From the IMG/VR virus record IMGVR_UViG_3300028735_000030, positions 1 through 27,140 of that record: DNA of 27,140 bases; one strand, written 5' to 3'. Each line of letters begins with the position of its first letter. The first letter of the stretch is position 1. The notes beneath the pieces were generated by a model that made no database searches, had not been told where the DNA came from, and saw nothing but the letters and a program-made list of their open reading frames with translations. This stretch comes from a virus. Shown here piece by piece: positions 6,194 to 14,154 of the stretch. The position numbers and the translations under genes were made by a program.

Positions 6194-7671
6194 TGCTTGC
6201 GTTTCAAACGAATAAACGTATGTTTATCGTGCCCATATTTATATACTTCAAATCCGTAGTCATGTTGCAATTTTCTCGAAAAAATTTTGTTGCTATCCGC
6301 TCTCAGGTGTCTTTCCTTGCAGAAGTCGGAATAAGCCTTGTAAAATTCGTTGAACCTAATAGGCTCGTTTAAGTCAAACATTTTAAAACCCACTTCTTCA
6401 ATGAAAACGCCAATAGAACTCATACCTTTGATTTCTTCGATAATTTTTTCTGTTGATTTTGATGTAATTACGCCTTCATTGATTAATGGTGTGATGCCTT
6501 GAATTATCCAATTAAATAATGCAGGTAGGTCGTGCTGAATAATCTTATCAAGTAAACCAACGTCAAGTTTCTCAGGGGATTTTGCGAATTCTACGATTGC
6601 TAAACGCCTTGCAATTGCTCCTTCTGCATCGATATTAGGATAGTTATTGCTAATAATCATTTGACGGGGATATTCTGATATCTCCTCAGGCATTGAGTAG
6701 AGTTTGCGGAATTGTCTCTTTTCTTTGGAAACAATGGTTTTAAATAACTCAAAATCAACAGCTTTCAAAGAAGTTTCGTTGGAAATGTTAAGCAGTTTTT
6801 CTTTCATTGAAAAAATCATATTATGGTCATGGGAGATGTTTTCAAGAGATACCGAGCTGACTAATTCAGATGTGAATAACGCTCTGATGGCTTCCGCAAA
6901 AGTGGATTTACCCGTTCCTCCTTTACCGAATATGTACAGACACTTTTCAGTTTTCATGGTAGGTAATAAGCAGGAGGCAAGGAATGTTTGAATGGAAAGC
7001 AAGTCGGTGGGGTGGAGGTTGTCAAAGATTTTATTAAGGTATTTGAACTCGGTTGCGTTACTATCATAGTTTACGGGGAGTTTATACTTGAAGAAATATC
7101 TACGTTCATGAGGAGCATCGAATATTCTTATACCATCGTAGGATATGGCTAATATTTTGTCTTTGGTATTTATATAGGTATAACCTTTTGGGAATTCCTT
7201 CAAATATCCTGATATGTTAAATTCTGCAAGTTTAGATGATAGCGAAGTGTCGCTCTTGTTAACGTCTCCATAATAATGCAATAGCTCGTATATTACATAC
7301 ATTAGCTTTTCATTAGGGATTTTATGATAGTAACCGTTATGATAGGCATAATAATAGTTACCTTCCTTGTGCATATCGCTATCATACCAATATAACCAAT
7401 ACTGTATTGCCCTGAGTAGGTAATAGTAACGAGATGTTGCATCAAGGGGGATTTTAATAATGGATACTTTTTGTTTGGGAATTTTAAAATGAACGTGAGC
7501 CATCAAGCTATTAATCTTATTGAAGGCTTCGTGCATGGTATCATCAGGGTATATGTTACAGCATTCGTTGGTGTACCTGACGATGTCCCTTATTGCTAAG
7601 TCAGGGTATTCATCGTGGATAAATTGCTTAACTAAATCTATTTGGTTGTTATTCATTAATGGTAAAATCAA
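6190..7671 (-). CDS. SF3 helicase (D5/P4-type replication helicase)
   Basis: A 493-aa superfamily 3 helicase. Walker A is GKGGTGKS (249-256), Walker B is in KLLNISNE (292-299, E299), sensor 1 is MIISNNYP (338-345), and the arginine-finger segment is GAIARRLAIVEF (351-362). The N-terminal 200 residues resemble the D5-like region found in phage and plasmid helicases, and the C-terminus (about 415-490) looks like a winged-helix tail. It would form a hexamer that opens DNA at the origin. The partner primase gene overlaps its 3' end, and the candidate origin lies just beyond the upstream gene. Codon 1 (7671) overlaps the previous gene by 23 bases; the methionine at codon 6 (7656) is an alternative start. 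Confidence 0.92.
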   Translation of the reverse strand: MILPLMNNNQIDLVKQFIHDEYPDLAIRDIVRYTNECCNIYPDDTMHEAFNKINSLMAHVHFKIPKQKVSIIKIPLDATSRYYYLLRAIQYWLYWYDSDMHKEGNYYYAYHNGYYHKIPNEKLMYVIYELLHYYGDVNKSDTSLSSKLAEFNISGYLKEFPKGYTYINTKDKILAISYDGIRIFDAPHERRYFFKYKLPVNYDSNATEFKYLNKIFDNLHPTDLLSIQTFLASCLLPTMKTEKCLYIFGKGGTGKSTFAEAIRALFTSELVSSVSLENISHDHNMIFSMKEKLLNISNETSLKAVDFELFKTIVSKEKRQFRKLYSMPEEISEYPRQMIISNNYPNIDAEGAIARRLAIVEFAKSPEKLDVGLLDKIIQHDLPALFNWIIQGITPLINEGVITSKSTEKIIEEIKGMSSIGVFIEEVGFKMFDLNEPIRFNEFYKAYSDFCKERHLRADSNKIFSRKLQHDYGFEVYKYGHDKHTFIRLKRKQ

Positions 7672-7942
7672 TTAGCCCTAATTTAATCAAAGAGCCCAAT
7701 GTTTGGCAAGGTAAATTTTTGTAAAATGCAAGTTTATCAAACATTAATATTGAGTTTGGCTTTTCGATAACATATTTTTCAAACATGGGTAGTTTGCCGT
7801 AATTATGATAATAGTTTTTTAAAAAGTTATCAATAATAATAGCAGTAGCATGCCCATCGTATTGAATAGTAACTGTGTCGTTATCAATAGAATAATCTAT
7901 TGGCTTTACTGTTAATGGATTAACTAAATATGCTTTTTTCAT
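7649..7942 (-). CDS. Uncharacterised protein, 97 aa, first gene of replication operon
   Basis: No family recognised. A soluble mixed alpha/beta protein with a short beta-rich N-terminus (residues 5-40, IDNDTVTIQYDG) and a helical C-terminus ending GSLIKLGLIDFTINE. It is the first gene read leftward from the iteron region and overlaps the helicase start. Its position, next to control sequences and ahead of helicase and primase, would suit an origin-binding or regulatory protein, but I see no clear DNA-binding motif. A TAnnTTTG-type element lies 18 bases upstream of its ATG. Confidence 0.72.
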   Translation of the reverse strand: MKKAYLVNPLTVKPIDYSIDNDTVTIQYDGHATAIIIDNFLKNYYHNYGKLPMFEKYVIEKPNSILMFDKLAFYKNLPCQTLGSLIKLGLIDFTINE

Positions 7943-7959
7943 GAATAATAATATTTTTG

Positions 7960-7993
7960 CAAATATAATAGCAATTTTTTAGCAATAAAACAA
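7960..7993 (-). promoter_or_regulatory. Leftward promoter P8 of the replication operon
   Basis: On the minus strand: TTG (7993-7991), 23-base spacer, TATATTTG (7967-7960), matching TAnnTTTG. It lacks the upstream TTAACA box of the three-part promoters and its spacer is at the long end of the usual range, so activation by a phage factor is possible. Confidence 0.6.
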
Positions 7994-8193
7994 GAATTTT
8001 AAAAATACGCAATTTTACTTATTTAATACGTAAGTAAATATACTTATAACAAAATTTTGAAATATTTTCAATAAAAGTGTCATTTCTTTGAAAATACCTA
8101 TAAAAACGGGGGTAAAAAACAGGCTTAAAAAATAGGTTTGTTTTTATTAATCCTATAAAAAATAGCGATACTTTTTAGAAAATTTAGTTTTTA

Positions 8194-8209
8194 TTAACCA
8201 TTTGGTTAA
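8194..8209. promoter_or_regulatory. Palindrome, possible operator
   Basis: TTAACCATTTGGTTAA has perfect 7-base arms around TT, in the leader-side DNA upstream of the replication operon. It is a plausible site for a dimeric regulator. Confidence 0.4.
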
Positions 8210-8275
8210 ATGCAAAAAGTGTGCCAAGAATTTAAAAATAAATTAAAAAATGTTAAGGTAAATTGTGTAATTAGG

Positions 8276-8294
8276 TGTAAATCAATAATTTACA
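8276..8294. promoter_or_regulatory. Palindrome of the GTAAATC family
   Basis: TGTAAATCAATAATTTACA has 7-base arms. Related sequence occurs upstream of P1 and P2 (TGTAAATCAGTGAATTACA) and in the iteron blocks (TGTAAATCAAA), so one regulator may bind all of them. Confidence 0.45.
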
Positions 8295-8323
8295 AAAATT
8301 GTTGTTAATGATTGGTTTTATTG

Positions 8324-8490
8324 CTGTTTAAATTGCTGTAAATCAAAGAATTAAGCACTCAGGCGGACTAACATTTTAAACATAGTCCGCAAAATAAAAA
8401 CGAGTTTCCTGCAATTGCTTAAAAATCAAATAAATACGCAAGTAAAACATGCGGACTGTTTTTTTTCTGTTTAAATTGCTGTAAATCAAA
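8324..8490 (+). repeat. 24-bp direct repeat with GTAAATCAAA core
   Basis: Bases 8324-8347 are identical to 8467-8490, each beginning CTGTTTAAATTGCTG and ending GTAAATCAAA. A shorter relative is at 8550-8566. The second copy is closed by TTAAACAG (8494-8501), which is the inverse of its own CTGTTTAA start, so the block can also fold on itself. Each copy lies shortly before a GCGGACTA element. Confidence 0.85.
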
Positions 8491-8907
8491 TAGTTAAACA
8501 GTTTTGCGGACTAAGATGCGGACTAAGATTTTTTGAAATTTTTGGCTCTAATTGTTTGTAAATCAAAGATTTAAACAGTTTTGCGGACTATGCGGACTAA
8601 GATTTTCGTAAACTTTCTTTTTTTTCTCTTTTTTCTGTTTTTTTACTGATTATTATTTTTTTAACGTTTTTGCTTTTTTATTATTATTCAACTAATTATT
8701 ATTTTTTTTTCACTATTAATTTTTTCCCCTAAGATATAAAAATATTAGTCCGCATAGTCCGCATTAACATTTAAAACCTTGAAAATCAAACAGTTACACG
8801 GATTTTTTTAACAATTCGATTAGTCCGCATCTTAGTCCGCAAAACTGTTTAACTATTTGATTTACAAAGATTTAAAAACAATTCGATTAGTCCGCATCTT
8901 AGTCCGC
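8363..8907. repeat. Mirror-symmetric array of 13 GCGGACTA elements
   Basis: Forward copies start at 8363, 8451 (last base differs), 8506, 8518, 8583 and 8592; reverse copies (TAGTCCGC) start at 8383, 8746, 8755, 8821, 8833, 8888 and 8900. Most come in close pairs whose start-to-start spacings mirror each other: 12 and 9 on the left, 9, 12 and 12 on the right. The space between the arms (about 8608-8745) is almost pure T/A with pyrimidines on the plus strand. The outermost right pair abuts promoter P7, so binding there could also repress the virion operon. Confidence 0.9.
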
Positions 8908-8911
8908 AAAA
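8810..8911. repeat. 35-bp direct repeat within the iteron array
   Basis: Bases 8810-8844 recur exactly at 8877-8911 (period 67). Each unit contains AATTCGAT followed by two TAGTCCGC elements 12 bases apart. The unit also occurs inverted, less exactly, at about 8499-8526. Confidence 0.9.
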
Positions 8912-8935
8912 AAGAAACCTATAAACTTACTGAAT

Positions 8936-8966
8936 TTTGTTTTTTGATTTATGTTTATTACATTTG
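8936..8966 (+). promoter_or_regulatory. Rightward promoter P7 of the virion operon
   Basis: TTTG (8936-8939), 19 bases, TACATTTG (8959-8966) is an excellent match to the Bacteroidota consensus. The ATG at 8971 follows the -7 element by only four bases, so the transcript probably begins at or next to the start codon. The last iteron pair ends 29 bases upstream. Confidence 0.75.
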
Positions 8967-8970
8967 CGGC

Positions 8971-9378
8971 ATGCGTAAAACCATTTTTGATTACCTTGAT
9001 AAGATGCCTGATGAGTGCGACGGGGGGACTAAGTGTCTGACGCTTGGTTGCCAAAACGCACCGTTTAGGAAATTCTGTAAAGTAAAGTTCAGTAAGACTA
9101 TGTTTGAGCTTCTTGACACCATCAGGAAATCCGCAAGGTACATCAAGGATTTGAACAGGGTTAGTGTGGTTAGACATTGCAGGGCAACGGACTATAACTT
9201 TGATAAAAAAATAGGCAAGCTCAACGAAAAAGAATTGAAAATACTCAAAGAAATCTTGCAGCTCGATGAGAACATTCACTTTCACTATGACAAAAACCAA
9301 GACGAGTACCTTGCCGCAAGTCAAGACATCGCAAAGCTTTTTGAAATTAGTAAAATTGACGATATAACATTTGAATAA
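8971..9378 (+). CDS. Uncharacterised protein, 135 aa, possibly leaderless
   Basis: No family recognised. The N-terminal third has four cysteines (CDGGTKCLTLGCQ about residues 16-28, plus C36) in a layout that could bind a metal. The middle is a basic helical region with a KSARYIKDL-type helix (about 53-61) and VVRHCRATDYNFDKKIGKL (about 66-84), and the tail is an acidic helix. I chose ATG 8971 because promoter P7 lies directly before it; a longer reading from 8857 would run through iterons. ATG 9004 is a later option. As the first gene of the virion operon it could be a regulator or a small terminase, since no small terminase is otherwise obvious, but the sequence does not prove either. Confidence 0.75.
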   Translation: MRKTIFDYLDKMPDECDGGTKCLTLGCQNAPFRKFCKVKFSKTMFELLDTIRKSARYIKDLNRVSVVRHCRATDYNFDKKIGKLNEKELKILKEILQLDENIHFHYDKNQDEYLAASQDIAKLFEISKIDDITFE

Positions 9379-9379
9379 T

Positions 9380-9694
9380 ATGATAGATAAGATTGATTTT
9401 AGTAAAGGTTCATTCATGGAATTAGCAAAACAAATCGCAACCCACTACGTTGCCGAAAAGAAAGATAACGACTATTACTTTAAGCTACGTAGCGGAGAAG
9501 GCAAACCCATCAGCCGTACTGAGTTTGAAAAGTTGGTATCGGATAAACTATCTAACTACCGCAATTTCACTGAAAAAGACCCTGAAACCAAAGCAATACG
9601 CATTGCAAGTATTGTTAGGTTCATTATAGATATGGTAATCAACCTATTAGGCTTCATTCGTGATACCCGTGACAGCACTCGAAAAGATAAGTAA
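9380..9694 (+). CDS. Uncharacterised protein, 104 aa, before the portal
   Basis: No family recognised. A charged, mostly helical N-terminus is followed by a C-terminal amphipathic or membrane-seeking helix (RIASIVRFIIDMVINLLGFI, about residues 75-94). ATG 9380 comes one base after the stop of the previous gene; TTG 9371 is possible but less likely. Its 3' end overlaps the portal gene by 35 bases in another frame. Location directly before the portal suggests a head-assembly or packaging role, by position only. Confidence 0.7.
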   Translation: MIDKIDFSKGSFMELAKQIATHYVAEKKDNDYYFKLRSGEGKPISRTEFEKLVSDKLSNYRNFTEKDPETKAIRIASIVRFIIDMVINLLGFIRDTRDSTRKDK

Positions 9695-10718
9695 CAAGCT
9701 ACGTAGCTTGTTCGGTTTAAAAACCAAATACATCAGTTACATTATCCCCCTGACTAAATACAAGCAGGCAATAGGAGACTATTATAACGTTGACTTAGTA
9801 CGCTGCTGTATTGACTATATTGCCAACTCCGCAGCTAAGATACCTTTACACTTTTTTGATGCTCAAAACAACATCATTGACACCAAAATCAACCTATCCA
9901 AATCCCCCAACTCTAATCAGAATTGGACATCCTTTGTCTCCACCGTTTTCAAACAAAAATTACTCAACGGTTATTCTATCATTTCCATCACCAAAGAAGG
10001 TTTAGTTATCCTTAACGACACCATTTCTGAACCCATCAACACCGACGCCACCAAAACCCTCTACTACCCCCATCCCACTGACCCTACTATGATTTACCCA
10101 ATAACCAAATCCATAGTTCACATCATCGAACGACACCAAAAAGCACTCGAAGCTATGCACAAGTACCTTGATAACAGCATTTTTGCAGGGATATTATCCG
10201 CAGAATTCAACAATAATACCTATGTAGATGCCAAAATATTGCAAGATGCTGAAAATGAACTCGTTACAAAATACGGCGGTTCCGAAAACTTTGGCAAAAT
10301 CGGTCTCGTCAAATACCCCTTGAAATTTACAAAAACCGCAATGAACGTAAATGAAAGTGGCATATTAGATTTCTATCTACGTGATTTACAAGATATTAGC
10401 AGGGCATTCGGAGTTCCCTCTATACTTATCGGAGACAATACCAACACCACTTACAATAATGTGCGTGAAGCACGTATTAGATTTTATGAGGACACCATAA
10501 TGCCCCAGCTTGATGAACTATGCGAAGCCATCACAACCCTTTTGAAAAACTACCTCCGTAAACTCGGCTATCCAGATGCTTATATAAGTTACCTCAAACA
10601 ATCTATTCCTAACGAACGAAATGATAAGCTGCTTGATATTTATTTAAAAATGTATGATAAAGGAGACCTTACTAAGGAAGATATTTTAAATTATGCAAAC
10701 AATTTAATAATACAATAA
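9660..10718 (+). CDS. Portal protein, HK97-like
   Basis: A 352-aa portal of the HK97/Phage_portal family. DLVRCCIDYIANSAAKIPLHFF (from 45) matches the usual N-terminal helix and strand, and the crown and stem region has FGVPSILIGDNTNTTYNNV (from 250) followed by RFYEDTIMPQLDELCEAI (about 274-291), a strong family signature. Portals form the twelve-fold ring through which DNA enters and leaves the head. It is on the short side for the family. The start is GTG at 9660, with a second GTG three codons later; both overlap the upstream gene. The protease-capsid gene follows after four bases. Confidence 0.93.
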   Translation: MIPVTALEKISNKLRSLFGLKTKYISYIIPLTKYKQAIGDYYNVDLVRCCIDYIANSAAKIPLHFFDAQNNIIDTKINLSKSPNSNQNWTSFVSTVFKQKLLNGYSIISITKEGLVILNDTISEPINTDATKTLYYPHPTDPTMIYPITKSIVHIIERHQKALEAMHKYLDNSIFAGILSAEFNNNTYVDAKILQDAENELVTKYGGSENFGKIGLVKYPLKFTKTAMNVNESGILDFYLRDLQDISRAFGVPSILIGDNTNTTYNNVREARIRFYEDTIMPQLDELCEAITTLLKNYLRKLGYPDAYISYLKQSIPNERNDKLLDIYLKMYDKGDLTKEDILNYANNLIIQ

Positions 10719-10722
10719 TAAT

Positions 10723-12306
10723 ATGGAACTTATTAAAAAACACCTTAAACTTGAAATAAAATCTATAGATCAATCTCAACGGCAAGTAACATTTTACTTT
10801 GCTAGAAAGAACTCCGTAGACTATCACGGCGATATATTCCAACCACAATCAATACAATTCGACCCGAACGAAATCCGCCACTTCAAAAACCACGACACCA
10901 ACCAACTCGTGGGCAAGATTCTTGAAATCGGAGAAGATGATTTCGGTTTCTACGCCGTCTCAAAAATCCTCCCAACCACGCTCGGCAACGACACCCTAAT
11001 TGAATACCAAGAGGGAGCTATCAACCAACACAGTGTCGGAGGCTTTGTGCTCGACTATTCTTATGACCCCAACGGGAACAGGCTAATTAAGCAATTCCGC
11101 TTACTTGAAGTCAGTACCATAACCGCATGGGCAGCACAACCCGACACCCCTGTAATTTCAATTAAAGAAAAAAACAACAACAGTAATATGAACGAAGATT
11201 TAATTTTGAAAAAAATTGACAGCCTCGAATCAGGACTGTCTAAGGTAGATAACGTTAATACTGAGGTCATTGAAATCAAAAAAGACCTTACAAGACTAAA
11301 CGAAGCACTGAACAAGTTTGCATTACATTCCGAACCCACCCCCAAACCACTCAAGCCAAAATTCTTAAAAAAAAGTGGCTTTGAAATTATTAAAGATAGT
11401 GGCATTATTCCCAACAAGTTAGATAATGGTAAACGAATTGAGTTTGAAATCAAATCCATTGTTGCACCCTATGCCGACGGTAACAACTCCCAAGACACCG
11501 CTATCCGTTGGATACCCCAATCCTTACAACCCTATATCCACACCTTATTTGATTTAGGTGTTACCGATAGCAGTGAGATTAACTACTCGGATATTACCTC
11601 CACCACCCTAAACGTAATCAGCAATGCAACAGCAGGTTGCTTTACCGTACCTGAGTCTGACTTAAATGTTACCTCTAATGCTTCTAAACCCATAACAGTG
11701 CGAGCATGGACTTCCATCTGCGACGCACATCTTGAAGACTATCCTTTATTACTTGATGAAGTAGATGCCTTACTACGTGATGCCATGATTAACCAATTCG
11801 ACGCCCAAGTCATCACCTCCCTCTTAACCACAGGCACACCCGGTACCGCAACACCTTCCTTCACTGCCCTAAACGCACAAGTCAATGATGCCACCCTTGC
11901 TGACCTTGCATTAATCCATATCGAAGACATCATCGCACTCACCCGTTCAAGACTCGGACGCAACCCTGTCTTATTCCTCCACCCCACCAATGTTGCTCGT
12001 TTGAAAACCACCAAGACCGACGCTAACATGCAACTCTACGGACTCACCCAAATGCTCCCAACCATAATACCCACCTTGCACGTACCCACCACACAATACA
12101 TCTTAGCTGACCGTGACGCAGTTCAAATACGATTACTACGTAACGTTGTTGCAGAGATAAAACCCGGTTCCCATGCAGAAAACGCATCAGGAACGGTTGG
12201 CTTGCACTTATCAATGCGTGGACACATCATATTCCGTAATGTTTACTCCGGCGGCGTAATCTTTGGTACTATCAATTCTGAAATTGCTAATTATAACCAA
12301 CCATAA
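10723..12306 (+). CDS. Prohead protease-major capsid protein fusion
   Basis: A 527-aa protein in three parts. Residues 1-147 form an HK97-type maturation protease: DYHGDIFQP (33-41), FKNHD with catalytic H57, QHSVGGF with nucleophile S104, and LLEVSTITAWA with E129 as a possible third residue. Residues about 155-205 are an acidic coiled coil like the scaffolding delta domain. Residues about 215-527 look like the HK97-fold major capsid protein, with VRAWTSICDAHLEDYP in the spine region, MLPTIIPTLHVP and a C-terminal strand ending RGHIIFRNVYSGG. Normally protease and capsid protein are separate genes. The reading frame is uninterrupted, with no ATG-rich break except M156 (NMNEDL), which could serve as an internal start. 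Self-cleavage would release the mature shell protein. Confidence 0.9.
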   Translation: MELIKKHLKLEIKSIDQSQRQVTFYFARKNSVDYHGDIFQPQSIQFDPNEIRHFKNHDTNQLVGKILEIGEDDFGFYAVSKILPTTLGNDTLIEYQEGAINQHSVGGFVLDYSYDPNGNRLIKQFRLLEVSTITAWAAQPDTPVISIKEKNNNSNMNEDLILKKIDSLESGLSKVDNVNTEVIEIKKDLTRLNEALNKFALHSEPTPKPLKPKFLKKSGFEIIKDSGIIPNKLDNGKRIEFEIKSIVAPYADGNNSQDTAIRWIPQSLQPYIHTLFDLGVTDSSEINYSDITSTTLNVISNATAGCFTVPESDLNVTSNASKPITVRAWTSICDAHLEDYPLLLDEVDALLRDAMINQFDAQVITSLLTTGTPGTATPSFTALNAQVNDATLADLALIHIEDIIALTRSRLGRNPVLFLHPTNVARLKTTKTDANMQLYGLTQMLPTIIPTLHVPTTQYILADRDAVQIRLLRNVVAEIKPGSHAENASGTVGLHLSMRGHIIFRNVYSGGVIFGTINSEIANYNQP

Positions 12307-12758
12307 TGTACTATTTAAAACAACAAGACTTCATTGGCAAGTTCTCCCTACCCATTGTAGTACCCACCCTAACCCCCAAGCTCAACCAAATCATTGAGCA
12401 GGAAGAGAAGGAAATGTTTACTTACACAATGGGAGAACTTGGCAAGGTAATGTATGCAGACCTTGACCCCTTTGGCAACCCCCAAGCCCCCCGCTTTATC
12501 CAACTCAACCCCTATTCATACCCCGCAATCCTTAGACTTACCTACTGCCGCATTTCCAAGCATCTTGATAGCACTCCCACCCCGCAAGGCAACATTTCCC
12601 CCGACAAATCCCCCTCCGCTAACATTGCATTGGATAGCATTTGGGACGAAGGCATATATTATGCAGAGGAATTGCGTAAGTATATAAGCCAAAACAGTCT
12701 TGTTTACCCTGAATTTTGTTTATGTAATTGTTTGACTTTAAGGAAATCAATAATTTAA
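12306..12758 (+). CDS. Head-tail connector candidate, 150 aa
   Basis: It directly follows the capsid gene, with the TAATG overlap of stop and start, which is where phages of this type keep their first head-completion or adaptor protein. Its composition (mostly helical, with a loop-rich middle containing FGNPQAPRFIQLNPYSYPAI about residues 56-75) fits a small connector, but I cannot match a named family. The C-terminus ends with a cysteine-rich CLCNCLTLR stretch. Coding strand is very rich in C. Function is assigned by position. Confidence 0.72.
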   Translation: MYYLKQQDFIGKFSLPIVVPTLTPKLNQIIEQEEKEMFTYTMGELGKVMYADLDPFGNPQAPRFIQLNPYSYPAILRLTYCRISKHLDSTPTPQGNISPDKSPSANIALDSIWDEGIYYAEELRKYISQNSLVYPEFCLCNCLTLRKSII

Positions 12759-12769
12759 AATTTAAAAAT

Positions 12770-13693
12770 ATGAGTTGCTGTAATCAACCCTTTATACCAC
12801 TCGGTTCACCTAATTGCGTAACCGATTTCAGTGTGATTCGTTCCATGATTTTCGTGGACGAATCGAAATTAACTTATGGAACAAATGGGCTTCCCAATAA
12901 CTTATTTAACTTGATAGATGACGGACTTGCTGTTATCTCTCCAAAAGTGGTTAATGTTGTTGCCGATAAGCCTGATAGCACATTTCAAGAATTCGAGGAC
13001 GGTAGTCGGATATTTATTCGACAATCCCAACGTAGTCTAACCTATATCATCACCAAACCCACTTATGCACAAATAAGTGCATTTGAAAGGTTAAGATGCC
13101 GTAAATCATCAGTTTATCTAATAGACCGCAATGGTAATTTATTAGGTTATACCAATGACCCCAACCTGCTCGGAACTCAGTTCAAACCAATACCCATCGA
13201 CCGCAATACCATTGATGCCATTTTACAATTCGCAACGGACACCACAGTCACCCAATTGCGTATTACCATGCAGTTTGAGTTGTTCAAAGAGGAAACTATG
13301 GTTGTAACAGATAGTTTCCAATCTACTGTACTTGACCTAATCAATAACGCACCTACGCAAGTGTATTACACCAACCTTACTGTCAATACAGCCTTAACCG
13401 ATGTTACCTTCAAGTTATATGCCTTCGATAACAATTATGGAGGATTATCTATCAACAACGACGACTTCAATAACACCCCTTTCACCATCACAATGCGTAA
13501 TACCACCACATCTACCGATGTAACATTGACCATTAACAATGTTAATTACAACAACAATACCCAAGTAATTACCTTAGACTATACAGGTTCAGGTATTACA
13601 GCAGGCGATGTTGTTTACATTAAGAAGCTCAACGGTATTAAAGCACCCTTCGCAAAGACCCCTAACAACAAAGACACCACCACTGCAACCTAA
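12770..13693 (+). CDS. Virion structural protein, tail-tube candidate, 307 aa
   Basis: A beta-rich protein with many Thr, Asn and Asp residues and little charge, typical of a virion surface or tube protein. The N-terminal two thirds read like a folded core (SLTYIITKPTYAQISAFERL around residue 75-94, then SVYLIDRNGNLLGY), and residues about 210-290 form a separate Thr/Asn-rich, Ig-like beta domain, a decoration often seen on major tail proteins. ATG 12770 is preferred to a TTG at 12728, which would overlap the previous gene. It sits between the connector candidate and the genes leading to the tail tip. Tail tube is the best guess; another abundant virion protein is possible. Confidence 0.7.
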   Translation: MSCCNQPFIPLGSPNCVTDFSVIRSMIFVDESKLTYGTNGLPNNLFNLIDDGLAVISPKVVNVVADKPDSTFQEFEDGSRIFIRQSQRSLTYIITKPTYAQISAFERLRCRKSSVYLIDRNGNLLGYTNDPNLLGTQFKPIPIDRNTIDAILQFATDTTVTQLRITMQFELFKEETMVVTDSFQSTVLDLINNAPTQVYYTNLTVNTALTDVTFKLYAFDNNYGGLSINNDDFNNTPFTITMRNTTTSTDVTLTINNVNYNNNTQVITLDYTGSGITAGDVVYIKKLNGIKAPFAKTPNNKDTTTAT

Positions 13694-14154
13694 TGCGTTT
13701 GAACATTGTTAATATCCATACTGTAATAGCCATATATTTGGACAGGTATCCTTATTATAAGGATGCCTTGACCAAATTTCAACTTTATGACTTAGGTATC
13801 GGAGGCAGTGGGCAAATCTTGCGGACTAAATCCAAACGCAAAGGTAGATATGGTATCTACTCCGAAGTCTATGAACCTTATAAGTTATCCGTAGGAGGCA
13901 AGGTAACCACCTTTAACTTGATACTTACAGGTAAACTATACGATAGTTATCGATTTAAAGTAAATCAAAAAGAAATCATCACCTATGCAAACACTATCAA
14001 AGGCAATGACAACCTACTTACACTATACCCTGATGCTTTTCAACCTGCTAAAATCACACTTAACACAATTATTAAAGGCAATAATGACCGTATTAAAGTC
14101 GGTCTTATTGAGCATAGTATTAAGACTATACTCAGTAAGTTCAAGACTAACTAA
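13693..14154 (+). CDS. Tail or neck protein candidate, 153 aa
   Basis: No named family. The central GRYGIYSEVYEPYKLSVG and FNLILTGKLYDSYRFKV (about 50-90) read like paired beta strands, and the C-terminal 25 residues are a basic helix. It starts with the TAATG overlap after the previous structural gene, so expression is coupled. Position between the tail-tube candidate and the tail-tip proteins suggests a neck, tail-terminator or assembly protein. A following ORF in the +1 frame overlaps its 3' end. Confidence 0.7.
   Translation: MRLNIVNIHTVIAIYLDRYPYYKDALTKFQLYDLGIGGSGQILRTKSKRKGRYGIYSEVYEPYKLSVGGKVTTFNLILTGKLYDSYRFKVNQKEIITYANTIKGNDNLLTLYPDAFQPAKITLNTIIKGNNDRIKVGLIEHSIKTILSKFKTN

Larger units (their letters stand above)
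7943..8970. other. Gene-free control region, candidate replication origin
   Basis: About 1,030 bases without a credible gene, between the leftward replication operon and the rightward virion operon. From left to right it holds promoter P8, two palindromes (8194-8209 and 8276-8294), repeated GTAAATCAAA-type blocks, 13 GCGGACTA elements in mirror symmetry (8363-8907) around a very T-rich core (about 8608-8745), and rightward promoter P7 (8936-8966). An iteron array, an easily melted core, and a helicase-primase operon next door are the features expected of a phage origin. A regulatory switch or packaging site are alternatives. Confidence 0.6.

Noticed and set aside
8363-8907. CRISPR-like array
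   Set aside because: The repeated unit is only eight bases, occurs in both orientations, and spacing is irregular at the scale of a CRISPR repeat-spacer unit; no cas genes.
8857-8970. A 38-residue upstream extension of the 135-aa protein
   Set aside because: It would be read through iterons and through promoter P7, and its residues look like translated AT-rich control DNA.
9371-9379. TTG start for the 104-aa protein
   Set aside because: ATG 9380 is three codons later, directly after the previous stop, and is the simpler choice.
11061-12029. Antisense ORFs within the protease-capsid gene
   Set aside because: They are shadows of a strongly coding frame and have no promoter or family resemblance.
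12728-12769. TTG start for the 307-aa structural protein
   Set aside because: It would overlap the end of the previous gene, whereas ATG 12770 follows it cleanly by 11 bases.
13985-14083. Further upstream extension of the ORF ending at 14512
   Set aside because: It is fully inside the preceding gene in another frame and has shadow-like composition.
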